DNA of 64,000 nucleotides from assembly GCA_021773115.1 (NCBI GenBank), contig JAJFKS010000006.1:501266-565265 (forward strand). Reading direction: 5' to 3'. Each line of letters opens with the position of its first letter. Position 1 is the stretch's first letter. The translations under genes were made by a program, and so were the position numbers. This document shows positions 43,044-52,616 of this stretch, piece after piece. Source of the DNA: Woeseiaceae bacterium (GTDB taxonomy: Bacteria; Pseudomonadota; Gammaproteobacteria; Steroidobacterales; Woeseiaceae). The notes beneath the pieces were generated by a model. The model searched no databases. It had not been told where the DNA came from and saw only the letters and a list, made by a program, of their open reading frames with translations.

Positions 43044-43570
43044 TGACCGATAAAAAATACGCAGACAAGCAAGTCTACAAAGTCTTGATCAAGGCACCGA
43101 TTGAGACAGTCTGGTCCGAGCTCGTCAACACGACCTCACCGCGGCCGTTCTTCTGGAACTCCAGCTGGGATTCCAAAGCCATGGCGTCTGGCAATGCCTA
43201 TCGCATGGTGTCAAACGGTGGCAAGACGGTTGCTGTTATCGGCGAAATACTGGAAATGGACCCACCGCACCGGCTGGTGCACAGCTTTCGGCTGACGTCA
43301 CTGGACGACCCGGCATCGACGGTGACCTACACATTGACAGAAACGTCGGACGGTACGGAGTTCTGTCTTATTACCGAAAACATCGTTGCCGGCTCCAGCA
43401 GCGAGAAGTCAATGGCCGACGGCTCGAAGTTCATTGTACAAAACTTCAAGGCCTACATCGAAACCGGCAAGGTCACGTTCGGTGCCCGAATGATGCTTCG
43501 CATGTTTTCGATCATGGCGCCGTTCACGCCCAAGTCGATGAGCGCCGACAAATGGCCACTTGATCAATAA
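43043..43570 (+). CDS. SRPBCC (AHSA1-like) domain protein
   Basis: A 175-residue START-like fold: YKVLIKAPIETVWSELVNTT opening strand-helix, GEILEMDPPHRLVHSFRL central strands, VTYTLTETSDGTEFCLITEN, and a long C-terminal helix (KFIVQNFKAYIETGK). These bind hydrophobic ligands or assist Hsp90-like proteins. It is translationally coupled to the ArsR gene. Such ArsR-SRPBCC pairs are widespread, and the SRPBCC protein is thought to handle the inducing compound. The next gene follows after 22 bases. Confidence 0.88.
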   Translation: MTDKKYADKQVYKVLIKAPIETVWSELVNTTSPRPFFWNSSWDSKAMASGNAYRMVSNGGKTVAVIGEILEMDPPHRLVHSFRLTSLDDPASTVTYTLTETSDGTEFCLITENIVAGSSSEKSMADGSKFIVQNFKAYIETGKVTFGARMMLRMFSIMAPFTPKSMSADKWPLDQ

Positions 43571-43592
43571 ACAAGCCTGCAGGAGAAAAATC

Positions 43593-44156
43593 ATGCCGCA
43601 ATCACCCGAACAAATGGCCAATACGATGATCGCGAACTTCAAGGAGAAAACCGGTAAGACGCTGGACCAGTGGATCAGGATCGCAAAGAAGTCCGGGCTC
43701 GCCAAACACGGTGAGATCGTCAAAATACTCAAGACAGATCACGAAATGACGCATGGTTTCGCAAACCTTGTTGCCCACAAGACCTTGAAGAGCGACGCGG
43801 GAAGTGTCAGCGACACTGCCGATCTCGTTACCGCGCAGTACGCCGGCGACAAAGCCGCACTAAAGCCGATTTACAACGCCCTGATCAAAGCGGCGAAAAG
43901 CTGTGGTAATTTGGAAGTCGCGCCAAAGAAGGCTTACGTCAGCCTGCGGCGCTCAAAGCAGTTCGCAATCATCCAGCCATCGACAAGAACCCGCGTTGAC
44001 CTGGGGCTCAACTTGATAGGCGAAGCGGCGAAGGGGCGTCTCGAAAAATCCGGCAGCTTTAACGCCATGCTTAGCCACCGCGTACGACTGGAAAAAGCGG
44101 CCGATGTCGATAAGGAGGTTAAAGCCTGGATCAAGAAAGCCTGGTCGGGCGCATGA
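43593..44156 (+). CDS. DUF4287/DUF5655 protein
   Basis: A 187-residue protein. The N-terminal 65 residues match DUF4287: MANTMIANFKEKTGKTLDQW, then GLAKHGEIVKILKTDHEMTH and GFANLVAH. The C-terminal part fits DUF5655 (VAPKKAYVSLRRSKQFAIIQ, PSTRTRVDLGLNL), with a helical tail. Function is unknown; it is often found beside ArsR-SRPBCC pairs, as here. GCAGGAG precedes the ATG at 43593. It ends the operon. Confidence 0.88.
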   Translation: MPQSPEQMANTMIANFKEKTGKTLDQWIRIAKKSGLAKHGEIVKILKTDHEMTHGFANLVAHKTLKSDAGSVSDTADLVTAQYAGDKAALKPIYNALIKAAKSCGNLEVAPKKAYVSLRRSKQFAIIQPSTRTRVDLGLNLIGEAAKGRLEKSGSFNAMLSHRVRLEKAADVDKEVKAWIKKAWSGA

Positions 44157-44252
44157 CGACAAGAGTTAAGAACCAGCTGTGAACGGGTCAAGTGGATTAA
44201 CCCCGGCGCATGGACTATCTTTGCCGAAATAAGAAAAATTAAGGGGATCACC

Positions 44253-45764
44253 ATGAACCGACGTTTGTTCCTGAGTTCGACTTTGTCCGCCGCGGTCGCT
44301 GCGGCGATTCCCGGCACGGCAAACGCCAACGCACTGCTATACAAATTGATGACACTGCCCTCAAGTGTTGTTGGACGAACGGGCAGTGGTGACGAAGTTT
44401 CGATTGAAGAAGTCGCATTGAACGAACTCAAAGCGGCACTTCGCGGACAGTTGTTACTCTCCGGCAATGATGGCTACGACAAGGCACGGCACGTCCTCAA
44501 CCCATCCATCGACAAACACCCGGCACTTATTGTCCGGCCGAGCGGCGCGGCCGATGTCGCTACCGCAATTACGTTCGCCAGAGAACGCAACTTAATCGTC
44601 GCAGTTAAGTGCGGCGGCCACAGCATGTCCGGAAAATCCACCTGCGACGGTGGCATGCAGATTGATTTATCGATGATGCGTGGCGCCAGAATCGACCGCG
44701 GCAACAAACGCGCCTGGGTCGCTGGCGGCAGCCTGCTCGGTGATCTCGATCACGAAAGCATGTCGCAGGGCCTGGTCACAACGGCAGGAACCGTTTCGCA
44801 TACCGGTGTTGGTGGGCTGTCTCTAGGGGGTGGCTTCGGCAGGCTCGCGAGAAGGTACGGCCTCGCGCTCGATAACATCAAGAGTGTCGATATCGTGACC
44901 GCCGACGGCGTGCTGCGGCACGCGAGTCCGGACGAGAATCCGGACTTGTATTGGGGCGTTCGGGGTGGCGGCGGCAATTTTGGCATCGTGACGGCTTTCG
45001 AGTTTGGTTTACACGAGATGGATCGCACGGTCATCGCCGGCGATGTCGTATTTTCGCTCGATCAGGCGAAAGACGTGATACGTGGCTATGCCGATTACAG
45101 TCAGGGCGCACCGGACGAATTGTCGCTTGACCTGATTATGGCGGCACCGCCGGGCGGCGAGCCAGGTGCCGTTGTTGTGCACGCCGTTTACTCAGGCGAC
45201 CATGCCAAAGCGGATGATGTACTTGCACCGATCGCAAAGTTTGGCAAACCCATCGCAAATACTCTCGGACCGAGGGACTACGTTGCATTACAGCGCGCCT
45301 GGGACAATTCGGATCCGAGGCACGGCGGTGATTACCTGAAGTCGGGGTTTGTCAAAGAAATTGATAACGCGCAAGTTAACGCAATCGTCGACGGCTTCGA
45401 AGCTGACCCATCGCGGTCAACCACCTTCTTCTACCAACAGTCCGGCGGAGCAATCAATCGTGTGCACGAAGCTGCGACGGCCTTCCCCAACCGCGACGCT
45501 GTTAACGCGCCGACAGCGGTCGTGTCCTGGAACGAAGGCGCAAACCCGGAATCGCACATTCAATATATTCGGAGCTACTTCGCCACTATCGAAAAGTTTA
45601 CATCCGGCTTCTATACCAACACAGGTGACTACGAAACACAGGCGAGCGTGAACAGCAATTATCGAGGCAATTACACGCGTTTGGTCAAACTCAAGGACCA
45701 ATACGATCCTGGCAATCTGTTCAAACTGAACGCCAACATCCGGCCGTCGACAGCCCATGGGTAA
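44253..45764 (+). CDS. Exported FAD-linked oxidoreductase (berberine-bridge type)
   Basis: A 503-residue protein with a Tat-like N-terminus (MNRRLFLSSTLSAAVAAAIP). PCMH-type FAD domain: PALIVRPSGAADVATAI, CGGHSMSG with the His that binds FAD covalently, GGMQIDLSMMRGARID, TTAGTVSHTGVGGLSLGGGF and LYWGVRGGGGNFGIVTAFEF. C-terminal BBE motif: NYRGNYTRLVKLKDQYDPGN LF. The second covalent Cys of bicovalent members is replaced in VSHTGVGG, so single attachment is expected. Substrate unknown; family members oxidise sugars, alkaloids or alcohols with O2. AAGGGGATCACC precedes the ATG. It stands alone. Confidence 0.88.
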   Translation: MNRRLFLSSTLSAAVAAAIPGTANANALLYKLMTLPSSVVGRTGSGDEVSIEEVALNELKAALRGQLLLSGNDGYDKARHVLNPSIDKHPALIVRPSGAADVATAITFARERNLIVAVKCGGHSMSGKSTCDGGMQIDLSMMRGARIDRGNKRAWVAGGSLLGDLDHESMSQGLVTTAGTVSHTGVGGLSLGGGFGRLARRYGLALDNIKSVDIVTADGVLRHASPDENPDLYWGVRGGGGNFGIVTAFEFGLHEMDRTVIAGDVVFSLDQAKDVIRGYADYSQGAPDELSLDLIMAAPPGGEPGAVVVHAVYSGDHAKADDVLAPIAKFGKPIANTLGPRDYVALQRAWDNSDPRHGGDYLKSGFVKEIDNAQVNAIVDGFEADPSRSTTFFYQQSGGAINRVHEAATAFPNRDAVNAPTAVVSWNEGANPESHIQYIRSYFATIEKFTSGFYTNTGDYETQASVNSNYRGNYTRLVKLKDQYDPGNLFKLNANIRPSTAHG

Positions 45765-46008
45765 AAAGAGCCGCTATCGGTCGAACAGTGGGCCTGCAGC
45801 AGACCCTGGTGGATCTGCTGGTCAGTGCGGAGGCGTTCGCCAACATTGGCGTAATGGTTATCGATCGCTTTTAGGATACTGCCCGATAGGGATTTCATCG
45901 GTCACGCGGTTGACCATCGCGCACGCATAAACTTCTCCGCGACAATCATTCCGTTCTTTGAACTGCTACTCTTGCGCTAAAATCTTGTATCAAATCAGGT
46001 AGAACTGC

Positions 46009-47232
46009 GTGCTGAGTTTCATCAAACAGAACTTCCGCTGGATCGCGGGAGGCTTTGCGCTCACCTATTTTTCGAGCTTCGGACAAACCTACTTTATCTC
46101 CGCGTCGATCGCCGAGTGGCAGGCCACGTTCGGCCTCAGCCACGGCGAGTTTGGTCGGCTTTACATGTTCGCGACGCTCGGCAGTGCCGCCTGTCTGCCA
46201 TTCATTGGCAGACTGGTCGATCATGTCGCTGCCAACAAGATGATCGCATTCGTCATACCGGTGCTGGCCGGTGCAACATTGCTTGCCGGCTTCGCGAGTT
46301 CCGTACTGATGCTGGCACTCGCCATTTTTCTACTGCGCCTGTTCGGCCAGGGGATGATGACGCACATGGCGCTGACGGCGACCGGTCGCTGGTTCCACGC
46401 GGAGCGAGGTAGAGCGATTTCTTTGGTTGTTCTCGGCCATCAGGGAGGCGAAGCGTCAATCCCCCTGGGTTTCGCAATGATTGCACTGGTCTACGGCATT
46501 CAGGTCGGTTGGATCGCTGCCACTATCGCATTGCTAGTTGTCGGTCTGCCATTTGCCTACTGGGCTTACAGCGAGCCACGCGAGCCGCATGGGCGCAATT
46601 CAGATCTCGATAAACCGCGTCGCCACGTACGCAGCTGGACACGTCAGGAGGTGGTGCACGATCCCATTTTCTGGGTGTTGCTCACCGGTGTGCTCGCGCC
46701 TGGATTCATTGGCACGACGATCTTCTACCATCAGGATTACATGGCAACACTGAACGGCTGGCCGCCACAGCTGTTCGCCGTGTCACTGGTCGTGTTGTCC
46801 GCAACGACGCTCGCCATTGCGCTGCTAACGGGCGCGCTCGTCGACCGATTCAGCGCAAGAGCCATTTTGCCGTTCGCGTTACTACCTTTATCGGCATCCT
46901 GTTTTGCACTCGCCTTTGCCGGTCCGCCTGCTGCCTTATTCGTCGTGATGGTATTGCTGGGAATCAGCTACGGTATTTCATCAACCTTATTTGGAACACT
47001 TTGGCCGGAGGTGTATGGCACGGTGTACCTGGGATCGATTCGCTCAGTCACGGTTTCCGCAAGCGTCGTTGCGACCGCCGCCGGACCCGGGCTCACCGGA
47101 ACGCTCATTGATCGCGGCATCGATCTGCCACAGCAGATGCTTTATCTCGGCGCCTACTGCCTGCTGGCGACGCTTGCAATGGGCGTCGCGTCTGGCCTCC
47201 TGGGCCGGCGTGCGCTCAGTCAGGTAAGCTGA
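46009..47232 (+). CDS. MFS transporter
   Basis: A 407-residue protein with twelve predicted helices: FALTYFSSFGQTYFISASIA in helix 1, GRLVDHVAANKMIAFVIPVL loop 2-3, and RLFGQGMMTHMALTATGRWF helix 4. The start is a GTG at 46009; no ATG is available before the first helix. The GQTYFIS and GHQGGEASIPLGFA features place it in the NNP/OFA-like anion or organic-acid MFS branch, but substrate is unknown. It lies 90 bases before the spermidine-dehydrogenase-like gene in the same direction and may supply its substrate. Confidence 0.82.
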   Translation: MLSFIKQNFRWIAGGFALTYFSSFGQTYFISASIAEWQATFGLSHGEFGRLYMFATLGSAACLPFIGRLVDHVAANKMIAFVIPVLAGATLLAGFASSVLMLALAIFLLRLFGQGMMTHMALTATGRWFHAERGRAISLVVLGHQGGEASIPLGFAMIALVYGIQVGWIAATIALLVVGLPFAYWAYSEPREPHGRNSDLDKPRRHVRSWTRQEVVHDPIFWVLLTGVLAPGFIGTTIFYHQDYMATLNGWPPQLFAVSLVVLSATTLAIALLTGALVDRFSARAILPFALLPLSASCFALAFAGPPAALFVVMVLLGISYGISSTLFGTLWPEVYGTVYLGSIRSVTVSASVVATAAGPGLTGTLIDRGIDLPQQMLYLGAYCLLATLAMGVASGLLGRRALSQVS

Positions 47233-47321
47233 GGTAGAATCGCGTCTACTGATCTACGGTAGTCAGTTGCACCACACAGGCGACATCTCTCAGCGGAGGC
47301 AGTCGCATCGATTGAGGATTT

Positions 47322-49205
47322 ATGGCTGAAGAATTCAACATCTCGCGCCGCGATTTCATAAACGGTATCGCGTTAGGCGCCGCCGCAGGCTACACCTTGA
47401 GCCCGGCTGAATTGCTGGCCGCGGCACAGCCGAACACGGTGTATCCACCCGGCTTGACTGGCTTACGAGGCGCACACCCGGGATCCTTCGAAATCGCGCA
47501 TGCGGTTTCATGGGCGAATACAAAATTCCCCGTCCCAAAACAGCAAACTGATGCAACTTACGATTTGATCGTTGTCGGTGGCGGCCTCTCCGGTCTGGCC
47601 GCGGCGTTCCGTTATCGTCAGCAAGCGGGTGACGCCGTCAGGATACTGGTACTCGATAACCACGACGATTTCGGCGGGCACGCCAAGCGCAACGAGTTTG
47701 TTGTCGACGGCAGGACCTTGATCGGTTACGGCGGCAGTCAATCGATCGATACGCCGAGCAGTTACTCACCCGCCGCACGCCAGTTGCTGGTGGATGCCGG
47801 CATCGAGGTTGAGCGCTTTTACCAGTATTTCGACCGGGGCTATTTCTCTGAGCGCAAGCTTGGTAACGGAATCTATTTCAGCCAGGCTGCCTATGGAAAA
47901 GATGTCACGGCGCATAACGTGCACCGCATATACGGAAATCCGGACAAAGTGGATATGGAGAAGTACGTCAGTACCTATCCACTCGACGGGGCGTCAAAAG
48001 CAGCATTGTTGCGACTGTTAACGTCCGACGAAGATTATCTGCAAGGCGATTCCCTGCCAGTGAAGATCGACCGCCTGAGCAAGATGAGTTATCGCGACTA
48101 TTTGCTGAATATCGTAGCGACAGGCACGGACGTCTACGAGTTTTACCGGGATACGCCCAGAGGCCTCTGGGGTGTCGGCTTTGATGCGCTGTCCGCGCTG
48201 GAAGCGTACCGAATGCAATTACCGGGCTTCGAGGGCCTGGGGATCGGCGAGCTGCCTGCGTCAGGGCATGAGCGCGACGAACCGTACATTTTTCACTTCC
48301 CCGATGGCAATGCCGGTGTCGCGCGAGCGCTGGTACGACGCCTGGTGCCCGACTCATTGCCCGGGAAAACCATGGAAGACCTGGTTGGCGCTCATGCGGA
48401 TTACGAGTCGCTTGATCGGCCGGGCGCGAACACACGGATTCGATTGAACAGCACCGCGGTGGATGTTCGACACACAGCCGACCAAAAGCATGTCGATGTC
48501 ACTTACGTTACCGAGGCCACGACGCACCGCGTGCGAGCGAAGCACGTTATCTGGGCCGGCTACAACGCGATGCTTCCTCACACCTGCCCTGAGCTTCCAG
48601 CCGAGCAGACTGAAGCCATCGCTTATGCGAGCAAAGTGCCACTGGTTTACATCAGCGTTGCGGTTCGCAACTGGCGCGCCCTCGCAAATCTCGGCTACTC
48701 CAACATTTCCGTTCCGAGGCCGGAGCTGATGCATTCATTCGGTATGGACTTTCCGGTGAGCATGGGTGATTACGATTTCACAAAAGGCCCGGATGAGCCA
48801 ACCATCCTGCATGGCACGTATGTTCCCACGGTGCCCGATCAGGGCTTTACCGCACGCGAACAACACAGCCGCGGGCGAAGAAAATTGTACGAGATGTCCT
48901 ACGCGGACTTTGAAACCGGCATCGTGAGCCAGTTACAAGGTGCACTTGGCCCTGGCGGCTTCGATGCCGACAGAGACATCGCGGGTATCACCGTCAATCG
49001 CTGGCCGCACGGTTACGCCTACGAATACAACGAGCTAAGTGACCCGCAAGGCTTCGGACCGGAGAATGGCCCGCATGTCCGAGGCCGCGCTCAGGTCGGC
49101 CGCATTTCAATAGCGAACTCGGATGCATCAGCGTATGCCTATATCGATGGAGCGTTCGATGCGGCGGTTCGGGCAGTGAATGAACAATTAAAGGTGAGCG
49201 AATAA
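47322..49205 (+). CDS. Tat-exported FAD-dependent amine oxidoreductase, spermidine-dehydrogenase-like
   Basis: A 627-residue protein with a Tat signal (ISRRDFINGIALGAAAGYTL). A Rossmann FAD site follows (DLIVVGGGLSGLAAAFRYR) and then the SpdH-like stretches DNHDDFGGHAKRNEF, GYGGSQSIDTPSSYSP, YFDRGYFSERKLGNGIYFS and the C-terminal GRISIANSDASAYAYIDGAF. Spermidine dehydrogenase cleaves spermidine to 1,3-diaminopropane and 4-aminobutanal, passing electrons to a membrane acceptor. Here the assignment rests on remembered family resemblance. The cupin gene follows 2 bases after its stop, and GabT (4-aminobutyrate aminotransferase) lies close by on the other strand, which fits a polyamine route. Confidence 0.78.
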   Translation: MAEEFNISRRDFINGIALGAAAGYTLSPAELLAAAQPNTVYPPGLTGLRGAHPGSFEIAHAVSWANTKFPVPKQQTDATYDLIVVGGGLSGLAAAFRYRQQAGDAVRILVLDNHDDFGGHAKRNEFVVDGRTLIGYGGSQSIDTPSSYSPAARQLLVDAGIEVERFYQYFDRGYFSERKLGNGIYFSQAAYGKDVTAHNVHRIYGNPDKVDMEKYVSTYPLDGASKAALLRLLTSDEDYLQGDSLPVKIDRLSKMSYRDYLLNIVATGTDVYEFYRDTPRGLWGVGFDALSALEAYRMQLPGFEGLGIGELPASGHERDEPYIFHFPDGNAGVARALVRRLVPDSLPGKTMEDLVGAHADYESLDRPGANTRIRLNSTAVDVRHTADQKHVDVTYVTEATTHRVRAKHVIWAGYNAMLPHTCPELPAEQTEAIAYASKVPLVYISVAVRNWRALANLGYSNISVPRPELMHSFGMDFPVSMGDYDFTKGPDEPTILHGTYVPTVPDQGFTAREQHSRGRRKLYEMSYADFETGIVSQLQGALGPGGFDADRDIAGITVNRWPHGYAYEYNELSDPQGFGPENGPHVRGRAQVGRISIANSDASAYAYIDGAFDAAVRAVNEQLKVSE

Positions 49206-49207
49206 AT

Positions 49208-49642
49208 ATGAATCAACTAATTATGGGCACCGTCCTTTGCTTTGTGACCGTGGCTGCGGCATCTTCCGACACGGTTCTACCGTCGAAAATCAGTCAGGCC
49301 GATATGAGCGGCGAAATCTTCTCACGGCCGGCCACGATTAAAGAGGTGCACAACGGTAATTCAATCGAAGACATTACGACGCTGCTCAGTAGTGACAAGA
49401 AGTTTGCGTCGGGCATGTACAAGTCGGGAAAGTCGCATTGGGTTATCGACGAGCCTTATGGCGTGGACGAATTCATGTATTTCATCGAAGGCGGCGTCAC
49501 ACTGACGTCATCCGACGGCACAGTCACTGACGTCAACGCCGGTGAGGCCGTCACGATTCCGAAGGAGTGGACGGGCGTCTGGGATACCGAGGGCTACACC
49601 AAGATCTGGGTGATCTATTCGGCGGACGGATCGGGACTGTAG
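49208..49642 (+). CDS. Secreted cupin-domain protein
   Basis: A 144-residue protein with signal peptide (GTVLCFVTVAAAS). A single cupin domain follows: GMYKSGKSHWVIDEPYGVDE and FMYFIEGGVTLTSSDG, then VNAGEAVTIPKEWTGVWDTE. This is the Cupin_3 pattern (as in ureidoglycine aminohydrolases and related proteins), with EF...E as partial metal ligands; the usual His pair is not obvious. It starts 2 bases after the dehydrogenase-like gene, so both are co-expressed and exported. Role unknown; possibly a partner or product-processing enzyme. Confidence 0.78.
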   Translation: MNQLIMGTVLCFVTVAAASSDTVLPSKISQADMSGEIFSRPATIKEVHNGNSIEDITTLLSSDKKFASGMYKSGKSHWVIDEPYGVDEFMYFIEGGVTLTSSDGTVTDVNAGEAVTIPKEWTGVWDTEGYTKIWVIYSADGSGL

Positions 49643-49765
49643 AACCGACTGCTCCTTGCAGCGAGTCCATGAGAGCCGAGATTCGCAAGGAAGTCGAGCA
49701 TGAATCGATTTCTTAAGAAGCTATACTCGTGATCTTCGGGGTGTTGAGTTGTAGCCTGCGAATGC

Positions 49766-51091
49766 CTAACTGGTTTTCGCGAGCTCATCAAAACAGCTTT
49801 CGAATATATCCAGTCCTTCGTCGATGAGGTCGTCGGAGATAGTGAGCGGCGGCAGGAAACGAATGACGTTCCCGTAAATGCCGCAGGACAACAATATAAG
49901 CCCCTTCTCACATGCCCTTGCTACCAAAGCTTTAGTCAGGTCAGCGTTCGGTTGACCGGCATCGCCGTTTGATACCAGTTCAAGTCCGATCATTGCACCA
50001 CGATCAGCGCGCACTTCAGCGATGAATTTCGGCTGTGCTTTTTTCAGTTTCTCGAGGCGAGACTTGAATCGTGCGCCGATCTGCAGTGCGCGATTGACGA
50101 GATCATCTTGCTCCATGATCTTCAGCACTGTGAGTGCCGCAGCACAGCTAATCGGTGATGCTGCAAATGTGCCGCCTAAACCACCGGGCAATGGCGAGTC
50201 CATGATGTCAGCTTTGCCGACCACAGCCGCGAGTGGAAATCCACCGGCGATACCCTTCGCAGTGGTAAGCAGGTCAGGTTCAATACCGGCATATTCCGAT
50301 GCGAAAAACCGTCCAGTGCGACCGAATCCGGTCTGGACTTCATCCGCGATAAGTACGATGCCGTGCTCGTCACACAGTGCACGAAGTGCCCGCATGAAGT
50401 CGTCTGGTGCCGCATAGAAACCGCCCTCGCCCTGTACCGGCTCGATAATGATTGCGGCAACATCGGTCGGTGCAATATCGACTTTGAACAACATGGCTAA
50501 GGCTTGCAGAGAATCTTCGGGACTGACGCCATGACAATCGACCGGAAAAGGTATGTGGTATACATCACCAGGAAACGGTCCGAACAAGCTCTTGTAGGGC
50601 ACTACCTTGCCGGTTAAGCCCATAGCCAGCAGTGTCCGGCCGTGGAAAGCGCCATTAAATGCGATGACACCGCGACGTCCGGTGTGTGCGCGAGCGATCT
50701 TGATCGAGTTCTCAACCGCTTCTGCGCCCGTCGTCACAAAGATGGTTTTCTTTGGCGTCTTGCCGGGAGCCAACTCGTTTAACTGTTCAGCCAAACGAAC
50801 GGCAGAGTCATACGGAGTCACCAGAACGCAGGTGTGGCTGAACTTGTCGAGCTGCTCTTTGACGGCGGCAACCACTTTCGGATGACTGTGGCCGGTATTG
50901 CAAACGGCAATGCCACAACCGAAATCGATATACCGCTGTCCTTCTACGTCCCACAGTTCGGCATTGCTGCCCCGCTCAATGTAAACAGCGGCCGCGTTGC
51001 CCTGACCGCGAGCGACTGCGGCCTCTTTCCGGGCTTGCCAATCCTTGTTGCTCGCTTTTGAAGCTGGCGATAATTCGTGAACGCTTTTCAT
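49766..51091 (-). CDS. gabT: 4-aminobutyrate aminotransferase
   Basis: A 441-residue class III PLP aminotransferase. Key features: VCNTGHSHPKVVAAVKEQLD, TTGAEAVENSIKIARAHTGR, FNGAFHGRTLLAMGLTGK, EPVQGEGGFYAAP, DEVQTGFGRTGRFFA and the PLP Lys in TTAKGIAGGFPL (about residue 282). These match GabT/PuuE, which convert 4-aminobutyrate and 2-oxoglutarate to succinate semialdehyde and glutamate. It is 16 bases downstream of the M20 peptidase gene on the same strand. Related activities such as 5-aminovalerate transaminase cannot be excluded. GABA is the expected end of the spermidine route suggested by the adjacent cluster. Confidence 0.92.
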   Translation of the reverse strand: MKSVHELSPASKASNKDWQARKEAAVARGQGNAAAVYIERGSNAELWDVEGQRYIDFGCGIAVCNTGHSHPKVVAAVKEQLDKFSHTCVLVTPYDSAVRLAEQLNELAPGKTPKKTIFVTTGAEAVENSIKIARAHTGRRGVIAFNGAFHGRTLLAMGLTGKVVPYKSLFGPFPGDVYHIPFPVDCHGVSPEDSLQALAMLFKVDIAPTDVAAIIIEPVQGEGGFYAAPDDFMRALRALCDEHGIVLIADEVQTGFGRTGRFFASEYAGIEPDLLTTAKGIAGGFPLAAVVGKADIMDSPLPGGLGGTFAASPISCAAALTVLKIMEQDDLVNRALQIGARFKSRLEKLKKAQPKFIAEVRADRGAMIGLELVSNGDAGQPNADLTKALVARACEKGLILLSCGIYGNVIRFLPPLTISDDLIDEGLDIFESCFDELAKTS

Positions 51092-51107
51092 TGCTTGAAT
51101 TCCTCAG

Positions 51108-52508
51108 TTAGCGAGTATGGGTCGCCGGCGTCGAGAATGCCTTTATCAACCGATACCAGTATTCATTGGAGTCGTGGAACGCTTTGACGCCGATGCGCTC
51201 ATCCTGACCGTGCGCGCGCATGTCGTTCGGGTCGTCGGCGATCGCCGCAACGGCATAAACCGGGATGCCGGCATTGCGAACGAACGCGCCATCCGTCGCA
51301 CCCGTACTCATCTCCGGTATTACATCGATGTCTTCCCACATCGATTGTGCGATTTCCGTAATCGGACCAACGATGTGCGGCGACAACGGGGACGGTGGAC
51401 TCGGCACACTTGGATCGATGTCCGTCACGCTGACATCATATTCAGCTGCAATTTTCCGCAACTGATTCCTGACTGTCGCAACATCGGATTGCGGCAAGTA
51501 TCGGCAATTGACAACGGCGCGCGCGGTTTGTGGCAACGCATTCTCCGCATGTCCACCGTGCAGCTGTGTTGCCACACAGGTCGTGCGTGCAATGGCATTG
51601 TAATAGTGTTCGTCCAGCAATGCGTCCGGGTCTTGTTCGTTACTGAGTACCGCCCGGATCAGCGTTTCGTCTTCCGGTGCAATGCTGACCCAGCGCTCGA
51701 AAAAAGTTCGGGTTGTTTCATTCAGGTCGATCGGAAACTCAAAGGCTTCAAGATCAACGAGTGCACGCGACAGCCTCGAAATCGCGCTGTCGCGGTGAGG
51801 TCGGGAGCTGTGCCCGCCGGGATCAGTCGCCTCCAGCGTGAAGGACACGTAAATCTTTTCACTGGTCTGCAACATCAACGCAAGTGGCTTGCCATCAATA
51901 AGGAGAATCGGTCCGCCATCCGTATTCAGCGCAAACTCGGCGTCAATCAGGTCGCGGTGCTCTTTGAGCAGCCATTTCGTCGCGTTGCCGGTTGTCTCTT
52001 CATCCGCGGTGAGCATGACGATCAGGTCGCGGTCCGGCTTGAATCCCTCGTTGCGCAGTCGGATCAGGGTGGCAATCAGAATGGCGGCACCGGCCTTGTT
52101 GTCGTTGGTTCCACGACCGTAGTACCAGCCGTCGTCTTCCGTCATTGCAAACGGCTCGTAGGTCCAGTCTTTGGGCAATGCTTCAACGACATCGAGATGC
52201 GCCATCAGCAGCAATGGCTGCCGCTCCGGGTTCTCGCTCGGATATCGTACGACGAGGTTTTGCAAAGCGTCGGTTTGCCCCAACGACGCTACTTCGGAGT
52301 CTTCGAATCCGGCCGCCTTCAGGCGGCGCACCAGCAGGGCAACCGCCTCGCTGGTATTGCTGCCGCCGCTTGGCGCGGTATTGACCGCAACCAGTTCAGC
52401 CATGATGTCGCGCGCCAGATTGGGGTCTGTTTTCTCCGCACCACAGCCCATCTGGGCGCTGGCAAGCAGCAGCAATCCGGTCACGGCCAGCAAGAATTTA
52501 TTCATCAT
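51108..52508 (-). CDS. M20-family metallopeptidase, probable lipoprotein
   Basis: A 466-residue protein with a lipoprotein-type signal (FLLAVTGLLLLASAQMGC, Cys22; the lipobox is weak). Zinc and catalytic motifs: MAHLDVVEA (His and Asp), GRGTNDNKAGAAI (bridging Asp), TADEETTG (Glu pair), NTDGG and the C-terminal His in RAHGQDERIG. M20 enzymes are carboxypeptidases, dipeptidases or deacylases; the sequence resembles the YgeY/acetylornithine-deacetylase-like branch. The ATG at 52508 begins the signal peptide; 52577 is an in-frame alternative without one. It is upstream of gabT in the same operon and divergent from the M16 protease. Confidence 0.85.
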   Translation of the reverse strand: MMNKFLLAVTGLLLLASAQMGCGAEKTDPNLARDIMAELVAVNTAPSGGSNTSEAVALLVRRLKAAGFEDSEVASLGQTDALQNLVVRYPSENPERQPLLLMAHLDVVEALPKDWTYEPFAMTEDDGWYYGRGTNDNKAGAAILIATLIRLRNEGFKPDRDLIVMLTADEETTGNATKWLLKEHRDLIDAEFALNTDGGPILLIDGKPLALMLQTSEKIYVSFTLEATDPGGHSSRPHRDSAISRLSRALVDLEAFEFPIDLNETTRTFFERWVSIAPEDETLIRAVLSNEQDPDALLDEHYYNAIARTTCVATQLHGGHAENALPQTARAVVNCRYLPQSDVATVRNQLRKIAAEYDVSVTDIDPSVPSPPSPLSPHIVGPITEIAQSMWEDIDVIPEMSTGATDGAFVRNAGIPVYAVAAIADDPNDMRAHGQDERIGVKAFHDSNEYWYRLIKAFSTPATHTR

Positions 52509-52616
52509 AGAATCAAACCACAGAAGATGCGATGCTCGAGTGTAACTCGACAACTCGGGGCATACCACGTGATTCACGACCGAAAACTATCGTCAAAATT
52601 TTGGGCTCAATGCGGC

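Noticed and set aside
45765..46008. Short protein-like fragment ending VSAEAFANIGVMVIDRF before a TAG, between the flavoenzyme and MFS genes
   Set aside because: Codon pattern looks gene-like, but there is no start, no family match I can name and only about 30 codons. It could be a remnant, but the support is too weak to list.
51117..52616. A 500-codon open stretch in front of, and in frame with, the M16 protease
   Set aside because: It is antisense to the M20 peptidase gene, has Arg/Cys-rich composition without domains, and the protease has a proper signal peptide starting at 52617. The opening is a by-product of codon use on the other strand.
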